Positions 44,121 through 53,458 of a stretch of 64,000 nt of DNA are shown piece after piece (position 1 is the stretch's first letter; the number at the start of each line of letters is the position of its first letter). The DNA is from an uncultured Flavobacteriaceae bacterium (lineage in GTDB: Bacteria; Bacteroidota; Bacteroidia; Flavobacteriales; Flavobacteriaceae). Made by a program: the position numbers and the translations under genes. The notes beneath the pieces were generated by a model. It was not told the DNA's origin. It saw nothing but the letters and a program-made list of their open reading frames with translations, and did no database searches. The DNA lies in assembly GCA_947500445.1 (NCBI GenBank), contig CANMSB010000007.1, positions 94,801-158,800 on the forward strand, given 5' to 3'.

Positions 44121-44708
44121 TTATTCTGGCGCAGTTCTTACCGCCAATAGTACCCCTGTGGACCAGTTTAATTTCGTCAATATAAAATCCTCACGTCCCT
44201 GCAAATAATCGATCAGTCGCGCAACATGCAACTCGTGTCCTTCTGGCCAGTTCGGTTGTGCGGTCATGTCATCAATGACATAATACCCCCCTACTTTTAC
44301 CAAACGCAACGTTTCTTCGATCTCACTGTATTTTCCGGGCCATGCATCCGCAAAAATGAGGTCAAATGCCGCTCCTTCATAGGATTTGATCCAAGTGGTC
44401 CCATCTTCACAAACAAGGGATACCCGTTCATCATTTCCAAAATACCCGGAAACGATATCGATCAGTTCAGTGTCGTTATCGACACTGATCAAGGTAGCAT
44501 CCCGGTCGAGACCCTCGATCATCCAAGAGAGACTCAATCCGATTCCCGAGCCCAATTCCAATACCCTTGCCCCTGGTTTTGAAGCGATCAAGGTTTTTAA
44601 CAACGTACCGATATGGATATCGGATGGCATCGTAAAACCGATTTCTTCGGATTTCCTAGAAATTTCCGAATATAGCTTCGGCACCTTATGTACTTGTGTA
44701 TCGTCCAT
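44121..44708 (-). CDS. O-methyltransferase family 3-like protein
   Basis: 195 residues. It has the SAM-binding Glu-Leu-Gly-Ser-Gly-Ile-Gly (51-57), Ser-Val-Asp-Asn-Asp motif II, Phe-Ala-Asp-Ala-Trp-Pro-Gly-Lys and a Tyr-Tyr-Val-Ile-Asp-Asp-Met strand, the order of class I O-methyltransferases related to the caffeoyl-CoA/catechol family. It lies between ilvB and the Tam-like gene with 28-base gaps on each side, so all are co-transcribed. Substrate unknown. Confidence 0.75.
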   Translation of the reverse strand: MDDTQVHKVPKLYSEISRKSEEIGFTMPSDIHIGTLLKTLIASKPGARVLELGSGIGLSLSWMIEGLDRDATLISVDNDTELIDIVSGYFGNDERVSLVCEDGTTWIKSYEGAAFDLIFADAWPGKYSEIEETLRLVKVGGYYVIDDMTAQPNWPEGHELHVARLIDYLQGREDFILTKLNWSTGVLLAVRTAPE

Positions 44709-44736
44709 TTGCTTTGGTACGCTAGTGTAAATCGTA

Positions 44737-46470
44737 TTATTTTAGTCGAATTTCCGAAACGGATGCTCCCGATGGGATCATTGGAAATACGTTATCCTCC
44801 TTTTCTACCTTTACTTCTAAAAAATAGGGTTTGTCCGAGGCGATCATGGTCGCCACGGCGTTCTTAAGGTCCTTACGCTCCGATACCCTTTTCGCTTCGA
44901 TATGGTAGCCTTCCGCTATTTTTACAAAATCGGGGTTTACCATAACGGTGGAAGCATAACGCCGCTCAAAAAACAGCTCCTGCCACTGGCGCACCATTCC
45001 CAAATGATCATTGTTCAATACCACTATTTTTACCGGAACCTGGTGTTGAAAGATAACACCGAGCTCCTGAATCGTCATTTGGTACCCGCCATCACCGATA
45101 ACGGCCACTACCTCTCTATCCATGGCCCCCATTTTGGCACCTATGGCCGCTGGTAGCGCAAAACCCATGGTGCCCAAGCCCCCTGAGGTAATGTTACTTT
45201 TCGATTCACTGAACTTTGCATAGCGGCAAGCGATCATTTGATGCTGCCCTACATCGGTTACGATGACCGCGTTGTTCTTGGAGGCCTTATTGATCTCTTC
45301 GATCACCTCGCCCATGGTCAACCCTTCTTTTACGGGTTCGATATCGTTTTTGATTACCTCCTTGAATTCTATTTCATATTTTTCTTTAAAGACGTTGTGC
45401 CAAGCCTCATGGGTGTTTTTGGCCACAAGCGGCAATAACAGTTCCAAGGTTTCCTTGGCATCGCCCAATACCGCAACATCTGCCTTTACATTTTTATTGA
45501 CTTCGGCGGGATCGATCTCAAGATGGATTACTTTGGCCTGCTTGGCATAGGTATCCAAACTGCCCGTAACGCGATCATCGAACCGCATGCCAATGGCAAT
45601 CAGCACATCACATTCGTTCGTCAACAGGTTCGGACCATAATTTCCGTGCATGCCCACCATTCCTACGTTTAGGGGATGGTCGGTTGCAAGTGCCGAAGCT
45701 CCCAAAATAGTCCATGCGGCAGGAATCCCCGTTTTTTCAACAAAGGATTTTAATTGTTCTTCCGCTTTTCCTAAAATAATGCCCTGGCCCCAAACAATAA
45801 ACGGCTTTTTGGCGTTATTGATCAACTCCGCCGCATCTGTTATGGCCTGCTTATCCGGAGTTGGGGTCGGTTTGTAACTGCGGACCCTTTTGCAGGGCTC
45901 GTAGGAAAAATCGAATTCCTCGAATTGTGCATTTTTCGTAATATCGACAAGTACGGGTCCCGGACGACCGGACTTTGCAATATAAAAGGCCCTTGCCATA
46001 ATTTCCGGAATTTCGGAAGCCTTGGTTATCTGATGGTTCCATTTGGTAACCGGGGTCGATATTCCGATAATATCAGTTTCTTGAAAGGCATCGGACCCCA
46101 ATAAGTGTCGTGATACCTGGCCCGTAATACAGACCATCGGCGTAGAATCGATTTGTGCGTCCGCCAGGCCGGTCACCAAATTGGTGGCTCCTGGACCTGA
46201 AGTAGCCATTGCTACCCCGACTTTACCACTGACCCTTGCATACCCTTGGGCGGCATGGGTGGCACCTTGTTCGTGTCGGGTCAATACATGGGTCAAACGG
46301 TCCTGAAATTTGTAAAGCTCGTCATATACGGGCATAATGGCCCCTCCGGGATATCCGTACAACAAATCGACACCTTCGGCCAAAAGGCAATGTATGATAG
46401 CTTCGGCCCCGGTAATTCGAATGGTACTCGGTGTCTTTTGGTCTTTCGTTTCTTTCTTTAAAAATTCCAT
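44737..46470 (-). CDS. ilvB: Acetolactate synthase catalytic subunit
   Basis: 577 residues. Thiamine-diphosphate enzyme with the N-terminal Tyr-Gly-Tyr-Pro-Gly-Gly-Ala-Ile motif, catalytic Glu in Thr-Arg-His-Glu-Gly-type segment (Arg-His-Glu-Gln-Gly-Ala), and the TPP motif Ile-Gly-Asp-Gly-Gly-Tyr ... Leu-Asn-Asn-Asp. It condenses pyruvate with pyruvate or 2-oxobutyrate. It follows ilvD after 73 bases. Confidence 0.95.
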   Translation of the reverse strand: MEFLKKETKDQKTPSTIRITGAEAIIHCLLAEGVDLLYGYPGGAIMPVYDELYKFQDRLTHVLTRHEQGATHAAQGYARVSGKVGVAMATSGPGATNLVTGLADAQIDSTPMVCITGQVSRHLLGSDAFQETDIIGISTPVTKWNHQITKASEIPEIMARAFYIAKSGRPGPVLVDITKNAQFEEFDFSYEPCKRVRSYKPTPTPDKQAITDAAELINNAKKPFIVWGQGIILGKAEEQLKSFVEKTGIPAAWTILGASALATDHPLNVGMVGMHGNYGPNLLTNECDVLIAIGMRFDDRVTGSLDTYAKQAKVIHLEIDPAEVNKNVKADVAVLGDAKETLELLLPLVAKNTHEAWHNVFKEKYEIEFKEVIKNDIEPVKEGLTMGEVIEEINKASKNNAVIVTDVGQHQMIACRYAKFSESKSNITSGGLGTMGFALPAAIGAKMGAMDREVVAVIGDGGYQMTIQELGVIFQHQVPVKIVVLNNDHLGMVRQWQELFFERRYASTVMVNPDFVKIAEGYHIEAKRVSERKDLKNAVATMIASDKPYFLEVKVEKEDNVFPMIPSGASVSEIRLK

Positions 46471-46543
46471 AAGCGTGTTGGTATGGAAGGTATCGGCAAC
46501 AATACCTTTGAAGGTCCTTTTTAGGGAACCTTCCGTTTACGTT

Positions 46544-48220
46544 TTATATTTCATCGGTAACACAACCTTTTGAGGCCGATGCTACGGTTTTGGCATATTT
46601 GTACAGGCTGCCCCTTTTTACCTTCAAGGGCGGACATACCCACTTTTCCCGTCGCTTGGCCAAAACGGCATCGCTCAGCGCTACGGAAATGGTATTTTTT
46701 TCGGCATCTATGGTGATGATATCCCCATCTTCCAAAAGGGCTATGGTCCCTCCTTCTTGGGCTTCCGGACATACGTGACCGACCACAAAACCATGTGTAC
46801 CTCCCGAAAAACGACCATCGGTAATGAGGGCAACATCCTTTCCGAGTCCCGCTCCCATAATCGCCGCCGTTGGCTTCAACATTTCTGGCATTCCCGGACC
46901 TCCCTTTGGCCCTTCGTATCGGATGACCACAACATCGCCTTTCTGCACTTCGCCCCTACCGATACCGGCATTGGCCTTAAACTCATCGTCATATACTTTG
47001 GCGGCCCCGGTAAAATGAAGGCCTTCTTTTCCGGTGATCTTGGCCACAGCGCCCTCCTCGGCCAAATTGCCATAAAGAATGCGCAAATGTCCTGTTTCCT
47101 TAATGGGGTCATCCATACCCATAACCACCTTTTGTCCTTCCGCAAGGCCAGGTAGTTCCGCCAAGTTTTCCGCGACAGTTTTTCCGGTCACGGTCAAGCA
47201 ATCGCCATGGAGCATTCCATTGTCCAGCATAAACTTCATTACTGCCGGAGTACCGCCTACCCGGTGCAAATCTTCCATCAGATACTTTCCGCTCGGTTTC
47301 AAGTCCGCCAAAAAGGGCGTGGTATCGCTAATCTTTTGAAAATCGTCGAGGGTAAACGACACATCGGCCGCCTTGGCTATCGCCAAAAAATGTAGGACCG
47401 CATTGGTGGAACCTCCCAGCAGCGTTAAAAGGCGTACAGCATTTTCAAAAGATTTTCGAGTAATAATATCACTGGGTTTGATGTCTCTTTTCAACAGCGT
47501 TTCCAACGCCTTTCCAGAACGCAAACAACCTTCTTTTTTTTCGGGACCCAAAGCGGGATTGGACGAATTGTAGGGCAATGCCATTCCCAGCGCCTCTATG
47601 GCCGAAGCCATGGTGTTGGCGGTATACATACCACCACAGGCACCTGCTCCCGGGCATGCGTTTTGTATGACACTTTTATAATCGGCTTCGCTCATGGTAC
47701 CGGCCACTTTCTCGCCCCATGCCTCAAAGGCCGAAACCACATCCAATTTTTTATCTTCAAAACAGCCGGAAGCAATCGTTCCGCCATACACCAGTACCGA
47801 TGGTCGGTCCAATCGGATCATCGCCATCAGCGCACCCGGCATATTTTTATCGCAACCAACAACGGTAACCAAACCATCATAGTTCATTGCCTGTACCACG
47901 GTCTCCATAGAATCGGCGATGATGTCACGTGATGGCAGGGAATAGCGCATCCCATAGGTCCCCATGGAAATTCCATCGCTCACCCCTATGGTATTAAAGA
48001 TCAAACCTACTGCACCTCCTTCGTTTACGCCTTGTTTTACCTCTTTGGCCAAGTCGTTCAAGTGCATGTTACAAGGGTTTCCCTCGTATCCCGTGCTACC
48101 GATACCGATCAACGGTTTTTTCATATCGTCCTCGGTCAGTCCAATGGCATAAAGCATGGCTTGCGCGGCGGGCTGCGTGGAATCCTGGGTAACGTTCTTG
48201 CTGTATTTATTCAATTCCAT
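46544..48220 (-). CDS. ilvD: Dihydroxyacid dehydratase
   Basis: I choose the methionine at 48220 (MELNKYSKN), three codons inside the longest frame, giving 558 residues. The IlvD/Edd markers are present: [27 protein letters not shown] and a C-terminal [11 protein letters not shown]. The two cysteines shown bind the iron-sulfur cluster. It produces the 2-oxo acids for valine, isoleucine and leucine. It is the first gene of the operon. A TATATTTG box on the minus strand (48244-48251) may be part of its promoter. Confidence 0.95.
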   Translation of the reverse strand: MELNKYSKNVTQDSTQPAAQAMLYAIGLTEDDMKKPLIGIGSTGYEGNPCNMHLNDLAKEVKQGVNEGGAVGLIFNTIGVSDGISMGTYGMRYSLPSRDIIADSMETVVQAMNYDGLVTVVGCDKNMPGALMAMIRLDRPSVLVYGGTIASGCFEDKKLDVVSAFEAWGEKVAGTMSEADYKSVIQNACPGAGACGGMYTANTMASAIEALGMALPYNSSNPALGPEKKEGCLRSGKALETLLKRDIKPSDIITRKSFENAVRLLTLLGGSTNAVLHFLAIAKAADVSFTLDDFQKISDTTPFLADLKPSGKYLMEDLHRVGGTPAVMKFMLDNGMLHGDCLTVTGKTVAENLAELPGLAEGQKVVMGMDDPIKETGHLRILYGNLAEEGAVAKITGKEGLHFTGAAKVYDDEFKANAGIGRGEVQKGDVVVIRYEGPKGGPGMPEMLKPTAAIMGAGLGKDVALITDGRFSGGTHGFVVGHVCPEAQEGGTIALLEDGDIITIDAEKNTISVALSDAVLAKRREKWVCPPLKVKRGSLYKYAKTVASASKGCVTDEI

Positions 48221-48243
48221 TAACGGCACTTATTTTAGTTAAT

Positions 48244-48251
48244 CAAATATA
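48244..48251 (-). promoter_or_regulatory. Candidate -7 box for ilvD
   Basis: Minus-strand TATATTTG fits TAnnTTTG but there is no upstream TTTG at the expected spacing. The resulting leader would be very short. Confidence 0.3.
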
Positions 48252-48517
48252 TCCGGTTTTAAAAAGTTTGTGGTCACTTTTCAAAAAAACAATCTAAATC
48301 CAATAGTATTTATATCACCATAAAAACCTATTAATCAATTACTTAAGTTGAATTTATTATCATATTCAATGGTTTTCCAAAGTAATGGTTACTATGGGAT
48401 GGATTTCATACACTCCTAGCGGGACAATGATTTGAATCAGGAAGTGGCAATGACGATTTCAAAACGGCCCTCCATTAGCCACGGTGAAGTTTAAACCACT
48501 TCAATGATAAGGGTGGT
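48252..48517. other. Intergenic region between pxpC and ilvD
   Basis: About 265 bases, AT-rich, with no supported gene. It lies downstream of pxpC and upstream of ilvD on the minus strand, so it should hold the ilv promoter; I see no leader peptide or attenuator. Confidence 0.35.
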
Positions 48518-49357
48518 CTAAACCAGTTTGAAGGAAATGGTATCGGAGAATTTCTTTTGCGCCAAAATTGCGATCGCTTTTTTTGACAATTGCAGTATTC
48601 TGGGGTAGCCTCCCGTGGTCTGCCCGTCCTTCATCAATATAATAAGCCTGCCTTCAGGGGTAAGTTGAACGGTACCGGGAAGCGTTGCCGAAGTAAGCAT
48701 CGTATGCCCGTGCCCCAAAACGGTTTCCTGTAATTGATACGCCATTCGGTTGTTCTCCTTGGATACCAAGAAACCGTCGGAAAAAATCCGTTCCAATTGT
48801 TTGTCCACCAAAATACCGTACTCGGGACCTTTGAATACCTCAAGGACGTTTTCATCCAAAAGATCTTCCGTTTTAAAAGCCGTAATTTTTGGTTCGAAAG
48901 ACATATCCCTATCAAAAGCCAACACGTCCCCATCGGAAATATGGTTTGTTGGCGTCACCTGAAAAAACATGGACTTACTTCCCAAAACGGCATCGGTCTT
49001 GAACCCATCTTTTATGGCCAAATACCCCCGAAATCCTTTTTCCAGTTTTCCGTAGGATAAAATGTCTCCCTCGGAAACGGCGTATATTTTATGGTTCTCG
49101 ATCGGGGTATTGTTCAAGGTAGCCGACATTTGGGCACCTCCCAATACCACATGTGTGGCTTCTCCGAACAGGAGGGTAGGCCCCGTCATGGTAATTTCCA
49201 AAACTGCGGCCTTCGGGTCATTCTCCAATAGCCCATTGATCTGGTTTACGGTGAGGTCGTCCATAATGCCGGAAACCGGTACGCCCTTGTCCCGATAACC
49301 GAACCTTCCAGTATCCTGTACCGTAGTAAAAAATCCGGATTTTAGCACATTAACCAT
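48518..49357 (-). CDS. pxpC: 5-Oxoprolinase subunit C
   Basis: 279 residues of the KipA/biotin-dependent carboxyltransferase-like family. Markers are the N-terminal Thr-Val-Gln-Asp-Thr-Gly-Arg-Phe-Gly-Tyr-Arg-Asp-Lys-Gly-Val-Pro-Val-Ser-Gly and a late Gln-Thr-Thr-Gly-Gly-Tyr-Pro-Arg-Ile. With PxpB it phosphorylates 5-oxoproline so that PxpA can open the ring to glutamate. Start overlaps the pxpB end by 8 bases. Confidence 0.92.
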   Translation of the reverse strand: MVNVLKSGFFTTVQDTGRFGYRDKGVPVSGIMDDLTVNQINGLLENDPKAAVLEITMTGPTLLFGEATHVVLGGAQMSATLNNTPIENHKIYAVSEGDILSYGKLEKGFRGYLAIKDGFKTDAVLGSKSMFFQVTPTNHISDGDVLAFDRDMSFEPKITAFKTEDLLDENVLEVFKGPEYGILVDKQLERIFSDGFLVSKENNRMAYQLQETVLGHGHTMLTSATLPGTVQLTPEGRLIILMKDGQTTGGYPRILQLSKKAIAILAQKKFSDTISFKLV

Positions 49358-50084
49358 TCAGTAGCGATTTTTCGACTTGATAGATTCCTACTTCTCCCTC
49401 TATTTTATGCAGCTCGTACTCCGATCGCGAAATGGCATAAAATTGCACTTGATCTCCAACGCTTATCAAACAGGGTGTCTCTTTTGTGGCATCAAAAATC
49501 GGTACCGAACAGTTTCCGATAATATTCCATCCCCCGGGGGATTCCTGTGGGTATATACCGGTTTGTTTTCCTGCCAGCCCGACAGCTCCTTTCCTGACCC
49601 GCAACCGGGGTTTTGGCCGTCTTGGAATTTCCAATGCCGCGGTAAGCCCCCCCAAATACATGAAACCGGGTAAAAATCCGATGCCATATACCGTGTAGCT
49701 ATTTTTGGTATGTAGGGTGATAAGTTCTTCGGTGGAAAGCCCCAACCGATCGGAAACGGCCTCTAGGTCTATTCCAAATTCCGCATCGTAGCAGACCGGA
49801 AGTCTCCAAAGGTACTTTTGCCCCGGAGGTGTTCCCGTCCTCTTTTCGTATAGCGCGAAAAGGGTACTTTCCATTTCCTTCAAATCAAGAGGTTCCCTTT
49901 CGGAAATCAACGTAAGGGAATTATACGCAGTAACCAAGGCTATCGGTTCCGCTTTAAAATGCTCCCTTAAACATTGCGCATATTGTAAAATGTCATTTAG
50001 GACGACCGTGTCTACTTGATCGGGCCATTCCACTAAAATTGCATGCACTCCAAAAGACCGTATTCGTATGGGATAATCGTTCAC
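49350..50084 (-). CDS. pxpB: 5-Oxoprolinase subunit B
   Basis: 244 residues of the KipI family: Tyr-Gly-Ile-Gly-Phe-Leu-Pro-Gly-Phe-Met-Tyr-Leu-Gly, Pro-Arg-Arg-Pro-Lys-Pro-Arg-X-X-Val-Arg and Ala-Gly-Lys-Gln-Thr-Gly-Ile-Tyr-Pro are the conserved blocks. It forms the ATP-dependent kinase with PxpC. Overlaps pxpA by 4 bases and pxpC by 8. Confidence 0.93.
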   Translation of the reverse strand: MNDYPIRIRSFGVHAILVEWPDQVDTVVLNDILQYAQCLREHFKAEPIALVTAYNSLTLISEREPLDLKEMESTLFALYEKRTGTPPGQKYLWRLPVCYDAEFGIDLEAVSDRLGLSTEELITLHTKNSYTVYGIGFLPGFMYLGGLTAALEIPRRPKPRLRVRKGAVGLAGKQTGIYPQESPGGWNIIGNCSVPIFDATKETPCLISVGDQVQFYAISRSEYELHKIEGEVGIYQVEKSLLNG

Positions 50085-50815
50085 TTTCTTATTTGAGTAT
50101 CATGTTTTGGTAACTGTCGCGAAAGATACGTTATTATTTGTAATGCGTTTTCGGTATCGCCATGTATACAGTAGGTATCAGCGGTAAGGGCTACATGGGA
50201 GCCCGCTATGGTTACCACTTGGTTTTTCTTCACCATTGTCAAAAGGTGCTCCAAAACGGCTTCCGGTCGCGAAATCACAGCGCTTTCCATAGCTCTGGAG
50301 ACCAAACTAAGGTCGTCATTATAGTTTCGGTCGGCAAAAGCTTCCGTGCGGACAGAAAATCCATGTTCAAGGGCCACTTTCTCGAATATGGAGCCGTAGG
50401 GTACAACCACATTACAATTGCCTTTGAACGAAGTGATCGCGCTCAAAAAAACAACACTCAATGCCTCACTCTTGGCCAAATCATTGTATAGGGCCCCATG
50501 GGGCTTTATATGCGAAAGAGGAACGTTTTCTTGCGCTAGCAACCGTACCAGTCCATTCACTTGAAAGCCGATAGTTTCTACAAGGGCCTCAGGCGACAAC
50601 GCCATGGTCTTACGCCCGAAATTCGCCCTATCGGGATAGGAAGGGTGCGCGCCAATGGACACGCCATATTTTTTGGCCAAACGGATAACGGACCGCATAC
50701 TACGTTCGTCTCCCGCATGGCCGCCACAGGCGATGTTGCAAGACGATATAAACGGCAACAGCTCCGCTTCATTGCCCACGCCCTCGCCCACGTCACAGTT
50801 TATATCGATATCCAT
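50081..50815 (-). CDS. pxpA: 5-Oxoprolinase subunit A
   Basis: LamB/YcsF family. The N-terminal Ile-Asp-Ile-Asn-Cys-Asp-Val-Gly-Glu-Gly, Asn-Ile-Ala-Cys-Gly-Gly-His-Ala-Gly-Asp, Gly-Ala-His-Pro-Ser-Tyr-Pro-Asp and His-Ile-Lys-Pro-His-Gly-Ala-Leu-Tyr-Asn blocks are intact. It completes cleavage of 5-oxoproline to glutamate. Three possible start codons lie close together (50824, 50818, 50815); I use 50815 because the family usually starts just before the Ile-Asp-Ile-Asn segment. The next upstream gene is an alpha/beta hydrolase 60 bases away. Confidence 0.93.
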   Translation of the reverse strand: MDIDINCDVGEGVGNEAELLPFISSCNIACGGHAGDERSMRSVIRLAKKYGVSIGAHPSYPDRANFGRKTMALSPEALVETIGFQVNGLVRLLAQENVPLSHIKPHGALYNDLAKSEALSVVFLSAITSFKGNCNVVVPYGSIFEKVALEHGFSVRTEAFADRNYNDDLSLVSRAMESAVISRPEAVLEHLLTMVKKNQVVTIAGSHVALTADTYCIHGDTENALQIITYLSRQLPKHDTQIRK

Positions 50816-50875
50816 CATGCCCATATGGGTCTACATCGTTTTGCCATATGGCTACCTTCCCCTACAGTTTTCATT

Positions 50876-51673
50876 TTAATCCAAAGCATCGGCAATACCT
50901 TCTTTAAACTCTTGAAAATCCTGTAAATAATTATGTCCGGCCCCATTTACGGTATAGAACTTCTTATTGTCTCCGGGAATGGATTCAAAAAGGTCCCTCC
51001 CCTGTTGGAAAGGAATTACCCTGTCTTCCGTACCATGAAAGACATACACCGGGCAATCGACCTTTTGAAGGTATTCGTTGGAAGGAAACCGATAATGCGA
51101 CAGCCAATCGATCGGGAAGATAGGAAACCGATGTTTTCCCAAGGCTACGGCACTATAATATGGAGATTCCAAAATAACTTTCCATGGCGTGTTATCAGCT
51201 GCAAGTCCGGCAACGATTCCAGTTCCAAAAGAGCGACCGTAGAGGATCACCACCTTTTCTTCGTAACGGGCGAGCGCATAATCATAAAAGCGTTGGGCGT
51301 CTTTCTTCAAGGCCGCTTCGCTCAGCGTGCCGGTACTTTTTCCATAGGTACGGTAGTCTACCAATATGGCATCGTATCCCTTGCGATCGATCAAATTGGC
51401 CACATGGATCAGATGCGAAACGTTGCCCGAGTTTCCATGGAAATAAAGCACCAATCCTTTTGAACTATCCCTTTTAATGTGCACGGCATTCAATACTGCT
51501 CCGTCTTCAGCCGTCAAATTGAACTCTTCAAAAGGTTGACAGAAGTCGTAAACGTGGTTCTTTGGCATTTTTGAGGGAAGAAAAATCAATTTTTCCTGAA
51601 AAGTATAGGTCAATGCCAACAACAACCCATAAAGTACGACCAGAATGATCCCGATTTTTTTAAGCCTTCTCAT
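50876..51673 (-). CDS. Alpha/beta hydrolase (membrane-anchored)
   Basis: 265 residues with an N-terminal membrane helix (about 8-24). The alpha/beta hydrolase core has Tyr-Phe-His-Gly-Asn-Ser-Gly-Asn oxyanion loop, Val-Asp-Tyr-Arg-Thr-Tyr-Gly-Lys-Ser, nucleophile elbow Gly-Arg-Ser148-Phe-Gly, an Asp in His-Gly-Thr-Glu-Asp and a late catalytic His in Gly-Ala-Gly-His. It resembles the ABHD13/YfhR group. It overlaps its tandem paralogue upstream by 14 bases. Substrate unknown. Confidence 0.85.
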   Translation of the reverse strand: MRRLKKIGIILVVLYGLLLALTYTFQEKLIFLPSKMPKNHVYDFCQPFEEFNLTAEDGAVLNAVHIKRDSSKGLVLYFHGNSGNVSHLIHVANLIDRKGYDAILVDYRTYGKSTGTLSEAALKKDAQRFYDYALARYEEKVVILYGRSFGTGIVAGLAADNTPWKVILESPYYSAVALGKHRFPIFPIDWLSHYRFPSNEYLQKVDCPVYVFHGTEDRVIPFQQGRDLFESIPGDNKKFYTVNGAGHNYLQDFQEFKEGIADALD

Positions 51674-52535
51674 GCGTCACTTTGGATGAGTGGTTTACCT
51701 TATGACTAGACCCCTTTAAGTCGACCGTCTCCGATTTTGATGTCATGATTTCATTTAACATTTTATGATAGGACTCAAACTGATTCAAATTCTTATGCCC
51801 ACCACCGATTACGGTATACAAACGGGTGAGCTTGGGTTTGATTTTGGATAGTTTTACGCTTGTTTTGTACGGAATAAGTTTATCGTCGGTCCCATGAATG
51901 ATATGTACGGGGCAATTTACATATTTCAACCATTTATAGGTCGGCATCGGAAATTTTATCAAAAGGGACAATGGCATAAAGGGAATGTATTTTTTGGCAA
52001 CCTTGCTCAAACTGTAATACGGGGCATCCAAAATGAGCATTTTGGGGTTGTTCATCGAGGCCAATTTAGTCGCAAAACCAGAACCCAACGACCTGCCGTA
52101 CAAAATGATATAGGACTCCTTAACATTCTCCTTTAATTTGTTATACACCACCTGCAGGTCGCGCTTTATAGCCTTTTGGGTGCGCCTACCCGTGCTTTTA
52201 CCAAACCCGCGATAGTCTACCATGATCACATCGTACCGATGCCGGGTAAAATCTACCGCAAATTTCCCCCAACCTTTAATGCTTTTTGAATTTCCTTTTA
52301 AATAGAAGACAACGCCCTTTGGATTTTTGGCCTTAAAGCGCAACCCGTTAATTATGGCCCCGTCCCTGGTTTCGATGTTGTATTCCTCAATTTCCTGATT
52401 TTCATAATGAAATTGGAAATCACTGGGAAGTTTCTCAGGCTTGAACATGATCCAATCCTGCAAAAAATAGAGCGCTACGCTGATGAGAACGTACCCAGAT
52501 AGAACCAAAAGTAACATGGAAACCCAATACGGCAT
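51660..52535 (-). CDS. Alpha/beta hydrolase (membrane-anchored), tandem paralogue
   Basis: 291 residues. N-terminal membrane helix (about 7-25), then the same plan as its neighbour: Tyr-Leu-Lys-Gly-Asn-Ser in the oxyanion loop (Lys replaces the usual His), Val-Asp-Tyr-Arg-Gly-Phe-Gly-Lys-Ser, elbow Gly-Arg-Ser149-Leu-Gly, Asp in His-Gly-Thr-Asp-Asp and late His in Gly-Gly-Gly-His. It ends in a Ser/His/Lys-rich tail of about 25 residues absent from the paralogue. The pair arose by duplication and shares an operon. Confidence 0.85.
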   Translation of the reverse strand: MPYWVSMLLLVLSGYVLISVALYFLQDWIMFKPEKLPSDFQFHYENQEIEEYNIETRDGAIINGLRFKAKNPKGVVFYLKGNSKSIKGWGKFAVDFTRHRYDVIMVDYRGFGKSTGRRTQKAIKRDLQVVYNKLKENVKESYIILYGRSLGSGFATKLASMNNPKMLILDAPYYSLSKVAKKYIPFMPLSLLIKFPMPTYKWLKYVNCPVHIIHGTDDKLIPYKTSVKLSKIKPKLTRLYTVIGGGHKNLNQFESYHKMLNEIMTSKSETVDLKGSSHKVNHSSKVTHEKA

Positions 52536-52678
52536 TCTCGTTTGTTTGCTACAAGATACAAAAACCGTATTAACCTGGTTTCTCGGTTTTTAAAACACCG
52601 GGGCCAACTCGTTTTGAGCCGGAAAAATCCGATTGCCCTATCCGGAAGATAGCTATTCGCTTTACGATCTTTGCTATA

Positions 52679-53458
52679 TTATAGTTTAAGTGTTTTTAAA
52701 TGCAGGCCCGATCCCGGTGCAACGTAGGTCAGCGTTTTTGAATACTCCTTTTTAAGGGATTCCCTAATGTCCGCAATACTCAGTTCGCCCTTCCCAACTT
52801 GCATCAAGGCACCCATGATCATGCGTACCTGATAACGCATAAAACCTTCCGATATGATATGTAGAAGATAGCTCTGTGTCGGAAAAAAGTTGGCGGTAAA
52901 AAGCGTATTGCGCTCTAAATAGCATTTTGTAATGGTCCGTATGGATTTTGTGCCGGGCCGAATGCGCGCGGTGTATGCCTTAAAATCATGAGTGCCCTCG
53001 AAACAACGGGCCGCCGTTTGCATTGCCCCGATATCGAGCGGCACTAAAATATTGGCCATAAAGGGAGCACAAAATGGATGGTTCTTTTCCCCAAACGAAA
53101 AAAGATATACGTACTCCTTTAGTTTTGGGCTTTGTATAATATTAAACGTACGGTCAACGGTCGTTATCTGGGTTACCCGAATATCCGAAGGCAGGTTGCT
53201 GTTTAAAAGCTCCTGAAAAGAAGTCAAATTCGCTATGGGTTCTGTTACGAACAATTCAAAAACATAGGCCAATGCGGAGACCTTGGCGTCCGTTCGGCTC
53301 GCTCCCAAAATTTTGATCTCCTGGTCGGGAAGCACAAATTTCAGGGTTTTTGAAAGCATGCCTTCCAAGGTTTTTTGACCGGGCTGTTTTTGCCAACCAC
53401 TGTAACGAAAACCCAAAAATTGAATTTTAACTAAATAAAAGAAACGATACCTGCTCAT
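52679..53458 (-). CDS. TruA-like tRNA pseudouridine synthase
   Basis: 259 residues. The catalytic segment Gly-Ala-Ser-Arg-Thr-Asp57-Ala-Lys-Val-Ser-Ala matches TruA's Gly-Ala-Gly-Arg-Thr-Asp-Ala-Gly-Val-His-Ala with the catalytic Asp kept, but the Gly and His after it are changed. Later blocks include Arg-Tyr-Gln-Val-Arg-Met-Ile, as in TruA. The changed motif suggests this is the divergent second TruA-like protein of Bacteroidota rather than the housekeeping enzyme for positions 38-40. No operon partner on the same strand. Confidence 0.8.
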   Translation of the reverse strand: MSRYRFFYLVKIQFLGFRYSGWQKQPGQKTLEGMLSKTLKFVLPDQEIKILGASRTDAKVSALAYVFELFVTEPIANLTSFQELLNSNLPSDIRVTQITTVDRTFNIIQSPKLKEYVYLFSFGEKNHPFCAPFMANILVPLDIGAMQTAARCFEGTHDFKAYTARIRPGTKSIRTITKCYLERNTLFTANFFPTQSYLLHIISEGFMRYQVRMIMGALMQVGKGELSIADIRESLKKEYSKTLTYVAPGSGLHLKTLKL

